A stretch of 64,000 nucleotides of DNA from Hybos culiciformis (Eukaryota > Arthropoda > Insecta > Diptera > Hybotidae): assembly GCA_964007475.1 (NCBI GenBank), contig OZ023275.1:34033381-34097380 (forward strand). The letters run 5' to 3'. Below, one piece after another: positions 15,001-28,769 of this stretch. Below the pieces are notes generated by a model. It saw only the letters and a program-made list of their open reading frames with translations. It had not been told where the DNA came from and did no database searches. Both the position numbers and the translations under genes were made by a program. Position 1 is the first letter of the stretch, and each line of letters opens with the position of its first letter.

Positions 15001-17515
15001 GCATGAAAATACTATTCTTGTTAAGTAATGTCATAATTTATGCTCCTAATTAAACAAAAAAAAAACCATAGGATCTTAAGCTAATTTACCCAAAATCTCA
15101 TAAATATAATATTGATGCTAATAAACTATTCAAAATAAATTTTTTTTTTATTTATTTGGGAAGCATGAAAATGTTTTTCATGCTGACTTTTCACATTAAT
15201 ATCATCGTAACAAAAAATAAATTGATATTATTTGCTCAAACTAGGTGGCAGATTGGTATATATAATAAAAAAGGATGTATTTTTTTAAGAAGATTAAAGC
15301 TTTATTTAATTTTATTAAAAAAAAAAAGAATAAGGAAGGAAAATGTTATTTTAATAAAACATGACAGAAAATAAAATTTTTAAATTACCAACTTTTTTAT
15401 GAAATACATTTTTTTCTTATATTTATGTATGCCCTTGATTCACTTACGACTTTATTATTATCTTAATAAAGTTAAAGTTCAAATATTTATTGTACACATC
15501 GCAGGCAGTTCCTTTTATGCTAAATATGTCGTATTTTAGAACTGATTTATTAATACTAAGTAATCGCCAGCACTCGAAATTCGAGTGAAATAAATTTGTT
15601 GTTGTGCAAAAAGACCTTAATCAAAAATCTAAAAAATAGGGCAAAGAAAATTATGATACCTTTATTTAAAAAAAAAAATGAAGATCGGTCCATAAATGTC
15701 GCCTTTGGCACTTCGTGCCGGGGAGTGAAAATGGATTTAGTTAAAGAATGGTATATGAATAGAAAATTTTTATGAAGTACTCACACCTTATTACGAATTG
15801 TAATTTATTTTATACACGAATTACATATTTTTAAAATTTTCAACATAATAATTTTTCTGTACCTACTATATGTATATATATAATATTCCATAACAAGGTT
15901 AAATATGACTATTTGAACAATTGAAGATACCTAACTTTTTTCCTGAAAAAAGAAACGCTTTAAACTAACTATTTAAGTGAATTATTATCACTGTTTATAA
16001 AATAAAAATAACAGCATGAAATTATTTAGGTGTCATACAAAATAAATGAAAAATACAAAATCACTCCCTATGAAGAATTTTGTTTTTAATATTCATTAAA
16101 TTTTATTTTTCTTCTAGGGAAAAAAAATAGGCCACTTATACAGAGCACATAAGCAATTCAAGCATAATAAACATTCTTAAATAGTTCTATTAGGGCGACT
16201 TGAGTTTTAACACAAATATTAAGAGAACTTTTATTTTCTTTACGTAGTTACAATGTTTTGAGATTTTATTAAATATTGAGTACGCGTTTGTATGCATTAG
16301 CACCTATAGGCACCTTATATTTTTGCTAATATTTTATTTAATTTTATTTAAATGTTTATAAGAACTCTATTTCCACAATGTTTCCACAAAATTATCACTA
16401 TTGAATGTTTTGTATGGAATTGATTTGAATATAAAAGCCATTATTAGGTTTTTAATGGTTCTTTATAATAACAAAATTATTTTATGTTACATAGTTAATT
16501 TTTGTTTTTTTTTTTTGTGTTTGGATTATCAAATTTTACATCCAAATTTGTGAAAATTCTGTCAATTCCATTTTATTGAATCTATAATTTATTATCTTAA
16601 ATTTTTTTTTAGAATTTTTCTTTACTTTTTGTTCGAAGTATAATCTTGAATTTATGTAAGCATGTTTAAAATAAAGATTATATACAACGAATAAAAGCAT
16701 TCTTCTACAAAAAAAATATGAACAAAAATAAGAGGAAAATATTTTTATTTATTTGTATTGATTGAAAAAACACAAAAATTCAGGTAAAATAAATGAAGAA
16801 TTTTTTACTAAAATAAAGGAGGAACGAAAATAAATTGGATGTTTAACTTTTTTTTTTATTTTTATTATTATTTATTTCTATCATTAATTAAACCAATTAA
16901 ATTTAGAAATTAATTACTTTAATGAGTTTTGTTTTTTATTTTTTATTATGGCATTAAGGATTTATCTTCTTATGTTTTAATTTCTGAAAAGTGTCACATT
17001 TTTTTATCCAATAAAATTTTAAATATATGAATAAATGAAATATTTATGTATTCAGGTAAATTTATCTATAATTCTATAATATAGTAATGTAGATAAGCGA
17101 ACACATAAACATAAATATAATCAAAAAAAAAAAAACGGAAACCTAAAATATGAAATTTAAAAATTTCCCCCGAAGAATTTTAACAAATAAAATGAAAATA
17201 TTTTCGACATAATTTAATTTTTAAATTGAGTAATATAATGTTTTGTTAATATACCATCCATTCCAAGGATTCACTTTAAACTTTATCCATATACATCACT
17301 TTAAATTTATATACCGGTTGTAATCAATATATGTTTATAACCAAATTCATTAAATCTAATTTTTTATTAATTAATATATTATATTATAATAAGTGATAAA
17401 TATATTATAATAAATGGAAATTTTTGTTTTTTTTTTTTATGTAATTCGTTATTGTGCCATTATAAAATAGCTTTAACAACACTAAAGAGAGGAGTTTTAA
17501 AAACAATAAATTTAA

Positions 17516-17521
17516 TTTATT
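17516..17521 (-). promoter_or_regulatory. Candidate poly(A) signal of the BTB-BACK-Kelch gene
   Basis: TTTATT on the plus strand reads AATAAA on the minus strand, about 110 bases beyond the stop codon at 17632. In DNA this AT-rich the hexamer is common, so support comes mainly from position. Confidence 0.4.
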
Positions 17522-17631
17522 TATAAATTATTTCCACTTACCAAATATATAAATTCTATATGTACTTATAAAAAAAAATATAATATTTATACATTAAATA
17601 AAAACTTTTAAATGCTTTTAGAAAACTGTAA

Positions 17632-20600
17632 TTATTCTATTTTTACTGCCGCTAAACCAGACAATGGAATAGGCATCGATGCTATTTTATTATTGAAATT
17701 TTTTGCTTTTATGTCATAGCATTCAACTGAATAAAATGATGTTGGACCTACTGTTGAGACACCACCAAAAATAAAGATTTTATCATTTAATTGTAAAACA
17801 TCATGGCCATGCCTGAAATTTAATTTTTATTTTTTTTTTTTGTAATAATTGAAACTTCAAAAGCCTATGTTTATGTTTTGTATAACTTCAAGTATATCGT
17901 ATTATTAAAATTTAATAACTTTATCGAAATTCAAATGCTTAATCTGCACAGTTTTCTGTTCTCTTTAAGTATACAAAAACATTGTTAAATTAAAGTTCTG
18001 TTTGAGAACTCATCATCTCCAGCTAAACTTTGTAAGTCTTTATGTAGACCCTTTTTGGAAGTTTATTTAAAAACCTTCAGTAGCAAAGTAAGTAACATTT
18101 TTAAAAGAATTTTATTTTAATATCCTTTCAAACTATGTATATACATTAAGAACATAATTGCTTTTTGTTATGAGAAAAATTAATATCTTGATCGTTTTTT
18201 TTTAGAACTACTTTAGAAATTATTTCCTGTCCGTGACACTTAATGAAGTTAAAATTTTAATAGGAATAGTCAATAGTTAATAGATTTAATACAAATACCG
18301 AGAAGTTTACGGTAGCTAGCAAAATAAAAAATTAATTATTTATGTACATAAAGTTTTTTCTTCCTATTCCCTTATTTATTCACTTTGGAACTATATAGTA
18401 TATAATATGAATTTATGTTCTAGAACTGTAGCACTGTGACATGGTAAAGAAAAAAAAAAAAAACAAAAAAACAAAAAAAAAACCCATATAAAAAATATAA
18501 TTAATCACCTTGCTAGTGGTAGTTTTGCTTCTAAAATCCATTTTTTTGTTTGATCATCATATTTGTCTATGAAATTTAATGAAATATTATCCCCATCCAC
18601 ATTGCTTAGCCCACCAATTAAGAAAATTTCATTTTCATTCGTCAAACAAAATTTCCCAAAGCATCTGGAAAAGAAAAATTAATTATAATTTTTTTCTTTT
18701 ATTTTTAAGATTAAGTTATCATGATAATTTCGAATTTGTTTTTGTTCTTTTTTTTGCTTAATAAAAATTTTTTAAAACTTAACTAAATTAAATTTTAGTC
18801 TTATTCGAAATTCGTATACACAGAAATAAAAAGCGGAAGATAGTTTTTAGAGCCCTGCATTTAGAATTGGACTGATCAGCTTATATCAAGCTTTGATTTA
18901 TAAACATATAGTGTCAACTTATTTTACAACAAGTGTTTGAATATTTTTTTATAAATTTCTTAGATACTATTATTTAATATAAAGTTGCAGTAAAGATACT
19001 TCAAAATTTAATACAATTAAATATAAATAGTTTTTTTCTATTATTTGCCCTTTTATTATTATTATTATTTTTTTTTTTTTTTTTTTCAAAAATACCTTGG
19101 TATTCTTAGTTGACCTATTTTTGTCCATTTATCGATATTTATATCATATTCTTCAATAATATCTGTTATAGTTATATTTTGTATATTGGTTAAACCTCCA
19201 GCTGCCCATATCTTTTTGCTGACTGTATCAACTTTTTTTTTTGTTATTTTTGAATTTTGAATACCATTGTAATCATCATTAGTATGAGTGGTTATTTTAT
19301 TATTTCCACTATTAGTAATGGCAATGGCCATTAACCCACTTCTTGCAATATTCATGGATGCTCTCTGTAGATATATCCAACAAAAAATAAAAATATAAAA
19401 AAAAAAAAGTAAACTTTTAGAAAAAGTGTATCCTTAAAGCGACTTATCTAATATAAATTATGAGGTAAGAAAATAAAAATTATATAGTTAATACATAATA
19501 TAGGTATGAGGCTATCTATAGTCTCAGATTTCAAAATTCAGATAATTTATTTTCAAAAATATTTATAATTCTTTAAAATATAACAAATATTTTGTATTTA
19601 ACTTATACTATTATAGATTCTAAAGTCTTGCTAATTTTACAATTTAAATTCATTTTGTAATTATTGAATTTTCACTTCATAAATTTATGTAGAGAGGTCA
19701 AAAGTTGTAACAAAATACGAAATGAACTAAGAAAAAAAAATGGGAAGCTTTATAGCAAAAAATTTACGTTTTTCTTTGTCCCTAAAGATAAATAAAAAAG
19801 AAAATTGTTGAAAACGCTTTTTCTTTTTTTTTTATTCAAAACATTTTTATTCTTATTATATAATTTTTATGCATATATGATATGAATATTAAAAAGATGA
19901 AATTTTTTTTTTTTCCTTCATAAAATTAGCAATATTACTTTTTATCTTTCCAAAAAAAAAAAAAATTAAAAAAAAAAAAAAAAATGGGTTAATTCTTATT
20001 TCAAGGAAAAAAAAAAAAGTTTGGGATTTTATTTTTTTTCGATTGACCGAAAAAGAAAATGTATTTATGTACTCATATAAAAAGTAGTATAATATTATAA
20101 AGAAATAAAATTTAATTCATTTAATCCGCATATGATGCAAAGAATAAATTAATTTTTTGACTATATGTATTTATGATAATTCGATAATAATATCATATTC
20201 GCGATAATTTGAGAAAAACAGAAAAATTCATTGCTGGGATAATTATGGATAAATAATAATGAAGATTGTTAAATGAAGTATTTATGGACTTATGGTGTAT
20301 GTTAATCACAATACTATAGAACTTTGTGTTCCACTGTTTCGGTGCACTATAGAGACGCAAGGCTGTTATTTAAGCAAAAGAAACCGAAAGAAATGAATTT
20401 TTAATTTCTATGGATAATTTTGAGAAGGCACTTGAACTCCAAATACGATCAAAACTTGAAATTTCTTACAGCAACTCTTAAAAGTTTGATCAGTAAACTA
20501 AGTATGTACTTTATGGCGCTAAAATATTTATTATTTTGGTAATTAGGATGCAATGGTATTTTCTGAGAAATAATGTCCTTGCATTAAATCGGAACTTAAT

Positions 20601-23600
20601 TATCGTCGAGATTCTCAACTCTCACTATTCTAAAACCTTAGAAATAATTTATATTTCGAAAATTTTTACCATTTTCTTCCCAAGATAAATTAAATTTTAC
20701 CGAACAAATTTTCACAGAATATTTGTATAACGAACTCCTTCTATAAATAAAAATACATAAAATATAACAAATTGTCAATGTACATAAACTAAGAAAACTC
20801 ATAATGAAACCAATAAGGTGGCCATTAATTTATTGTTCTTAAAATCTTTATTGTTCCGCTTAATATATTCCATATTATTATTATTATTATTATTATTTTC
20901 AAGTTTTTTTTTTGATTTATTAGCATTATCGTAGTTCTATTTTCTTTCACATTTCTCAAAAAAAAATAAAAAATAAAATAAGGAAAAAAAAGTTATAATA
21001 AACTTTTTATCATAGAAAAATAAAAATAAAAAAAGGAAAACTTTAATAAACACATATAAAATCATTATGTACTAACTTTTTCCCAAGTTTTTGTCTTTAT
21101 ATCATAAAATAATGTTGTTGACAATATTTTCTTTTCTGAATCTTCGCCACCAATCACGAAAAAGCCCTCTTTAACATCATCATCAACTTTTATTACAACA
21201 AAATCACGTCTAGGGCAGGGCAAAGATGTTTCTGTATGCCATTCTAACTTAATGGGATCAAAACTCCAAACTGATTTAGAAATTACCTGAAAGAAATAAA
21301 TAAAAAAAAAAAAAATGAAATATACAAATATAGGTATATAAAGAAAATTTTATTTTAATATAAAAAGTTAATCGTTAGGAAACTTTTATGAAAAGATAAT
21401 ATTTTTACAACATAAAGGAAGAACATATACAAAATTTAATTTGAAACAAGTTACATTTAATTAAATTTTCAGAGGTTTACTTTCAACAGAGTCCTCTTAG
21501 TCAAAATAAGATGATCTTCTGGGGATGCTCATTTAACGATAACGCAAGCTTATCTAAACTATTCATAGAGTAATCAAAAAAGATTATAATAAATTCATTG
21601 AAAACTCACTATTTAATATACCAATAATGTGAAATAATTTTAAATAATTCACATATTAATCGTTTCAATATACCTACGAGATTTTTTTTTAGTTATTGAG
21701 CTCTGCAGCATAGAATTTGATGTTATACACAAAAATTATATTTACCCTTTAACATTTTTTTATTTTCAGCTTTTAAAAAATTCATAAATTTAATGCGCCT
21801 ATGAACCTTTCTAAACCTTAAACCATGCTAATTAATATAGATTTTGTGTGCATTTAAAAAATAAAAACCGGGAAAATAGGAAAAGCAATTTAATTTATTA
21901 AGTTTTTTTTTTTTTTTTTAACGGATATTATTCCTTTTTTTAATACCAAAAATTTTTTGTTCATAACACTGTAAATTGTGTGTTATACTACATAGTGACT
22001 AATTTTTCGCTTTTACGATACGAATTTAGATTAAGATTTTTCCATCTAAATATTAAAATAACAGAGATTTGTATAAAGTTTTTGAAGTCAATATTCTAAA
22101 CCCCATATATATACCAAATCTAATTCAATTTCAATTTTTTACTCAGATTCTCACGCAAAAATAAAAATCTAAAGCTTTATCGATAAATTAATAAAATCCG
22201 ATTAGGAAGAGATTAATCAAGATCAAGTCTAATCCTCAAAATAATTAAATTAATCCTTTTTTTTTGTAGGTAAAATATTTTATTAACAAATTTTCAGTAA
22301 GTAAAATATCTTTAAGATGCTAATACTAACTGCATGCCCTCTAAAGTAATAATTTTTTTTATCAGTATGCAGTGGTCGAATACCCTGTACAATTTCCTTT
22401 TTTTTTCTACTTAACTTTCATTTTTTTTTTTGTTTTTTCGTTGCAGGAAACAATATGCAAATGTAGCAAAATATCCGGAATGATGCATAGTTTCATATTT
22501 TTTCTTCAACCTATTAAAAAAATATAAACTATTTTTGAGTGCTTTTTAAAGGCACGACAAAAATTATAAAATACTCTGATGACGCTTGTGATTTTTTCTT
22601 TTTTTTTGCATTTTTATTTTGTATAATTTTTTTTTCAACCTCATAATTTAGTAACTTAAAAAAAAATAAACTATTTTTAAACTATTTTCATTCTCTACAT
22701 AAAATTGTTGGAGAAAGAAAAATCTACGGTTTTATAAAAGCGAAAAAAAAAAAACATATTTTTTTTTTTTCAAATTTCAGTGATAACCAACAACATTTGG
22801 TAATTTTCATTTCCCTTACTAAAAAATATAGTTTTTACAACTTGTATTTTTAATAAATTTTATAAATTCTTTTTTTTTTGTTTTTGTTTTTAGTTTTTGC
22901 AAAATAAATTATTTATATTTTATGGGCTTTCATAATACTAAAAATAATTTCACTAAACATTAGTTTAAAAAAAAAAAAATGTTTATTTTTCTGAAAAAGG
23001 TTTTTTAATAATAAATTATGCTGAACACTTCTTCTCATTTTCCGGATTTATTAAGATTCTTTAATCGATAAATTTATTATTTTGATCACCGGAAATAATT
23101 TCTATATAGATGTTATTATATTTGTTGACTGAAAAACAACTCTCAAAATTTTGTTAGGAGAACATTAGAAATTTTATATGCATTACATAGGAATCGGTCA
23201 ATAATAAAAAAATACATATAGATAGGTATATAACAAAATATTTCAAAGTGGAAAGTTTAAGGTACAGAATCTTTAAACCAGGACACTTTATAATCATTTT
23301 TATACAAACAAATATTTTATTCAACTACACAACTAGAATATTATTGAATCAATTACCTTATATTGTGCCTACCAATGAATGTTGAATTTTATTTAAAAAA
23401 AAAAAAATAGGAAAATAAAAGAAAAACCTTATAATGAATCAACAAATTGTATTCAACAAATTTCAATTCACTGAATTTTCTATTATAAAATATTGTTTTA
23501 TTTATATACCTATAGGTACATAATGTGTTTTTTTATATTTTCTTTTTTAAGAAACACATTATTATTCTGTGTCAAAAATATATATTTTTTTAAAATAAAT

Positions 23601-26600
23601 AAATAAAATTTCTTACTGATTTTTGATTTTCACATGCTGGTCTCGTACCACCGATTACATAAATTTTACCATTACAATATACAGCCGAATGATGATGTCT
23701 TGAACCTGGCATAGATGATATATTTAACCATTTATTTTTACTAAAACTATATGTTAAAACATTTTTTCCATTTTGATGAATATCATATATTTGTTCGTTT
23801 TCATGACATTCTTTTTGATGAAATTGCCTATGATGAAAATATGGATCAATTCCGCCAAATAATAAAAAATTTGCCTTTTTGTTACCGCTAGTGCTACAGC
23901 TGTAATAAAAAAAAAATTAAAAAAATTGTCGGAAAAAAGGAATAGAATAAAATAAAAATGTTTAAATACGTACATTTGGATGTATATTGTATACATATGT
24001 TTATATATGTAATAAATAGAGGATAAAATAATAAAATAATTTTTCTCTATTTTTATTTTTATTATTTTTTATTGACTGAAAATTTTTTCTAGCGAAATAC
24101 AAAATAAAAAAAAAATAAAAATATTCGATGGGTATAAAAAGGATCAGAAAAAAAAATGATAATAAAATGAAAATTTATTAAAGAGGAAATTTGCATTTTA
24201 CGGAAATTGAAAATTGTGATATATTTTTTAATTGAAAATTAGAATAGCTTTAAAAAAAAAAAAAGAAAAACTCTTCAATGAAAATGCAAACATTAAATTT
24301 ACCCAATAAAAAAAAAAATCAATTGAATTTTTTTATTTTTGTTTTCAATATGAAAATAAAACCTAAATTAATTGAAATGAACTTAAAATATAGTTAAGGA
24401 TAAAATTGATAATTAAATTTTCACATTACGAATTGAAAATAAATACACGACAATCCTCAAGATTTCTACAAAATTTAATAAAATACTATCATTAATTTAT
24501 TAATATCATAACTATAACTATAGTATATACTATCTAATTAAAAAATAAATTTTTATGGAAAAATAATACTAGGGTGACCCTTTTTTAATTTATTTTTTTA
24601 AATAGCCAACATGTAGTTGATTTATCTTATTTTTTTTTTTTTGAGAATAAAAAAGGACTTTAAAATTATTATTTAGTTCAATTTATTTACAAAAACCAAA
24701 TAGTAATATACCTTATGTAACTAATTTCGATATAATAAAAAAAAATTAAATTCAGATTATCTTTCAGTATGCCCTGGGGATGTATAAAATCTAAATTTTA
24801 ATTATAATTATACTCGAAATTTACGAAATTAAATGACAACTAATTGCATATAGTTGTGACTTGAAATAAGCAATAATTGGTCTTCGTTAGCAAATTGTAT
24901 CTATGTAATATTTATTTCTAGATAAATTAATAAAATTTAAAAAAAAAAAAAAAAAACTATAAAGAATGTATACCAATTTAATTCATTTAATCTCAATTGT
25001 TTTCCTTTAATATTGAAAAATTTATTCAATTCAAAGCCAATTTTTTTTAATTCACTATCATTTGGATTTTCGTTTGTGAATAATACATTTGATGTAAGAT
25101 TTTTAGATGTGACATTTTTAGATAAAACATTTTTAGATTCTTCTTTAGTAAAATATGATAATGGCGTATTTCTTTTTTCAACTGTTTTTGTTGATAATTT
25201 TTTTGTTGTTAAATCTCTTGAATCTTTTAACAAAAAAGGTTCTGGTTTTTTTGGTTCGCTGATACTAGATGCAGCCAATTTATAATAATGTCCATCACCA
25301 CGTTCCTGAAGAAATTCATTCTTATCTTATTATTCAAAATGAAAAAAAAATAATAATAATAATAATAATGAACATAATTTTGATTATTTTAGGAAGCAAT
25401 TTTTAAGAAGCTTACATTATTATTAATAAACAAAAAATGTTTACTTATATTATTCTGTTTATGTTCTTGACAGTAGTTCTTTTCATCTTTTTTTAATTCA
25501 GTTTTACCTAATATATTTGTTGAAAATTGTTTCGCATGTGATTTTTCGTAATTACTTTGGTTAATCTGTAATGAATTTCGAGCTCTCATTTCTAAAAAAT
25601 TTTGAAAAAAAAAAAAAAAAAGTTCTAACTTCTGTAACAAATATTCCTCAGAAATGAGATAATTTTTTACCTATGAAACTAATTCCCATTAACCTGGGAG
25701 TTGGAATTTCAGTAAATTGATCACGCTTCCAAGATGGATTTGGATTCTGAAATAAAAAAAAAAAATTTATTAATAATTTTTCCAACTTACAAATTCAATA
25801 TTATGTTAAAATATACTTGCATTTTGGATTACCAATGTTAAGAAATTTATTTATTTATTTATTTATTTATTTTTTTGAATTTCCATCTTCCATATTCAGA
25901 ATGATTCCAGTTTTCTTCACAGAACTCTAATCCACACTTTCAATTTCCTATCATTGGAAATCCCAATGATAAGTATATTTCAATAATACAATATTATATT
26001 GTGATATAGGTATTTGTGTTTGAACCAGTGTTTTTTTCTTGTGAAATTCTTCAAGGGAAAAATATATGTCTAAATTAAACCTAAGGCAATAGGTTTGCGC
26101 TGGGCCAACGATGCCAACTCTTTAACCTAACCCTAAGGTAAGCAATGTCTATGAAACTTAGAAATCCTGAAATCAATTACTTATACATTCATATACATAA
26201 TATTATTATATATATTATTACAAAAAAATATAACGTTAAACTGAAATCGTTTGTCCAAAAGAAAAATCATTGATTTTCTACAGAGAATTTCAAGCTTTAT
26301 TTTTGTTTCTTACTTTTTTTTTGTTAAATTATTTTAATACTATTTTGGGTAATATTACATAAAAAAAAATATATAATTATATTAGACATAAATTATATAT
26401 TATGTCGTAGAGAATGTTACATTTATTATTATTAATTTTGTTGGCACTAAAATTCATTTATTCCTAATATTTTTTGATTTACAAAACTCATCTAGATAAT
26501 TGGTATCACCATTACGTACATCAAAATAATAATCTTTGTAGGGACCATCCTCGTTCAGCTCTAGGGTTTTCCAATGATTTTTTCCAGATTTAAGTATATA

Positions 26601-28722
26601 TTCCAGATATTCCAAAAACATTTGATAAGTAACTATATTTTTATTCGGACATTTATCATATGTTTCCCAGGTTCTATCACGCATCCATTGCCGATCTACA
26701 GGTTCTGAAAGTTGTAATCGCTCCAGGACACTTAAATAATCTTGTTCATTATTACTATAATAGTGCTTGGTTGTGACATATCTAGAAAGAAAATACCATC
26801 AATTTATATACAAGAAATTGAATTAAATCGGTTCAAAATAAATAAACATACGAGAGCCCATCATCAATCATTGATCGTACAGCTGAATGTTCAACAACAC
26901 GATGAATTTCTGGTGAAGAGGTATGTCGTCGTAACTCAACTAATTGCCATGGTGCCATCAATCCAAACCGAATACATTTTACAACTTCAAGAATATAACG
27001 TTCACGTTGGGGATAATTAAAATTCAACCATCGAACTGCAGACATTAGAACCTATTTTGAAAAATAATTTTAAACATTTCTAACGATACCAATTAAAATG
27101 ATCAAATCGCAATAATTGTAATATATTTAATTATTGTAATACTAATAACACTTTTACGATGTTTTTTTGAAAATGATTTATTTATAATTACCTCAGCTTC
27201 CGAGTAAACCCCTATAGAATTTGATCTAAATAATGTACACACTTCTGTTATATTCATTTCCAAAAACTCTTTAGATGCCACTAATGTTAAAAAGAATTTA
27301 CATATTCTAGTTAACATCAACTGCTGTATAAGTTCATGTTTATACTTTCTTGCTTCAAGATACATTAAGAAAGCAGCATCTTCACTGAAACGTTCATCAT
27401 CATCAAGGCAAACCCAACATTGATCTAATAATGCCTGTATTTTTAAAAAAGAAGCTGCATTAAATAATTCCAAAATTCCCTCTCTATGAACCTTGGGATC
27501 TTTAGATAGCATCCATTTATATACCATTATAAATGCGGCTGGGGAAACTTTGTCCTCAGGCAAAACAACAATTGATTCATCATTTTCTTGTTCATAATCC
27601 ATAAAAAATTTCGAATAAACTTGTAAAACAATTTTGTGACAATTAAATGTTGTTTTGTCAATAATAATACGAACATCTGGTTTTTTATACGTTGTTATCA
27701 TTTCGTATATTAGTTCCATTAAATCGGGCTTTTTAGGTTGAACAATCTGATCCCAGTCCTCTATTTCAACTGAATTATATCCGATCTCTGCCAGAGATAA
27801 CTCGATATTTTCACTTTCATCTGACATTTCTTCTTCTAGTGGATTGATTAATTTAATTTGAAATTGATGATTATATTTTTTTCTGGATTCAAGATTTCGT
27901 GCTAAAAAAAATAATAACGTTAAATAACATCTTCATTCACATATTTCAAAATACAATTTACCCGTTGATGATGATGTTGGAGCTGTTGAATCTTCAGAAT
28001 CAGGCGTTACAAAATTGGAACTTTAAATAAATAATGTTATCAAGAATCAGTTAGAAGAATATAGTACATATAGTAAAATATTATTCATAAAATTATTTTT
28101 AATCAATATGTTAAATCTAACTTATTCGTCGGACGTATCCTAATGATAAAGTTTTGAATTTGTCGTAATTTATGATTTGGAAAAATTCTTCGTCCATAAG
28201 TGGAACGATGGACAATTATATTATTTAAAAAAAAACTATTTCAACTCAAAAATTTTAAATAAATTTGAAGGATACTTCATATTTCAGGGATAAAAGTATG
28301 GCTGCGCAAGCAAATGCCTTTTCTCTTGTGCTTGCAGTGCTTCAGGAACTTAAACGTCTTTTTCGCAACTAAATCTATGGCTACGCGATCAAAGGTCTTT
28401 TCGGTCTTTTCGCGAGTCTCTGCCCCTTTATACAACTAAACTGAGGAAATTTCGCCTCTCCAAAATACATGGGTAAAATTGAAGCATTTCAAATTACGAA
28501 CCATTTCAAATTATGACTTATACCTAATATTGAATATATACTTACTTAAAAAATATATGTTTCGTAGATAATAACGTTGATGATGAAGTGGAAAAATTAT
28601 TATTAATATTCTAAAAAAGATGAAATTTTGTTAAAATATTATTAAATAATATATTATTTATTCAACTATATTTTTTACCTTCATTTTACTAATATTACCT
28701 GGTTTTTTAAGTTTCTTTTCAT
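17632..28722 (-). CDS. BTB-BACK-Kelch protein, 14 coding exons
   Basis: Exons in transcript order: 28722-28699, 28610-28546, 28020-27962, 27901-27192, 27051-26852, 26781-26520, 25746-25671, 25591-25416, 25305-24974, 23899-23617, 21286-21077, 19364-19096, 18664-18509, 17812-17632. They sum to 3003 nt, about 1000 residues, with all intron phases consistent. A Ser/Asn-rich leader precedes a BTB domain (about residues 115-225) and a BACK-like region (about 245-430). A low-complexity linker of about 190 residues follows, then six Kelch blades (about 635-1000), marked by FGGID, IGGTR, IGGED, AGGLT, IGGLS and FGGVS. Such proteins usually act as CUL3 substrate adaptors or actin-linked scaffolds; the role here is inferred from the family only. 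The linker and long introns (up to 2.3 kb) make the gene larger than most of its class. An alternative start is 28684 with the donor after 28679. The exon 10 acceptor could lie 6 bases further in. I cannot name the orthologue. Confidence 0.85.
20871..20898. repeat. (ATT)n microsatellite in a Kelch-gene intron
   Basis: A short uninterrupted ATT run in the intron between the exons ending at 21077 and starting at 19364. No function is visible. Confidence 0.8.
28290..28480. repeat. GC-richer intronic repeat remnant
   Basis: A patch in the intron between 28546 and 28020 is clearly less AT-rich than its surroundings. It holds two diverged copies, about 90 bases apart, starting TATGGCTGCGCAAGCAAA and TATGGCTACGCGATCAAA, each followed by TCTTTTCGC-like sequence. 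It resembles a decayed mobile element. No frame joins it to the Kelch protein. Confidence 0.4.
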
Positions 28723-28769
28723 AGTATATTAAAAACAACAATTATTTTGAAATTTCTGGACCATTACAC

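Larger units (their letters stand above)
1..17500. other. AT-rich gene-free stretch
   Basis: I see no supportable gene in this stretch. Open frames are short, rich in Ile, Lys, Asn, Phe and Leu, and match what random AT-rich DNA gives. There are many poly-A/poly-T runs, one ATT microsatellite and a few less AT-rich patches (about 8140-8200, 8860-9060, 10230-10570, 15690-15730) that may be worn-down mobile DNA. Non-coding RNAs or isolated small exons cannot be excluded by eye. Confidence 0.6.

Noticed and set aside
26128..26142. Telomere-like CCTAACCCTAA
   Set aside because: It is a single unit inside an intron with no array, so it is chance.
26454..26684. A separate BTB-BACK gene ending at 26454
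   Set aside because: The phase-0 donor at 26519 joins cleanly to exons that carry on to six Kelch blades, so I treat it as one gene with a possible short form.
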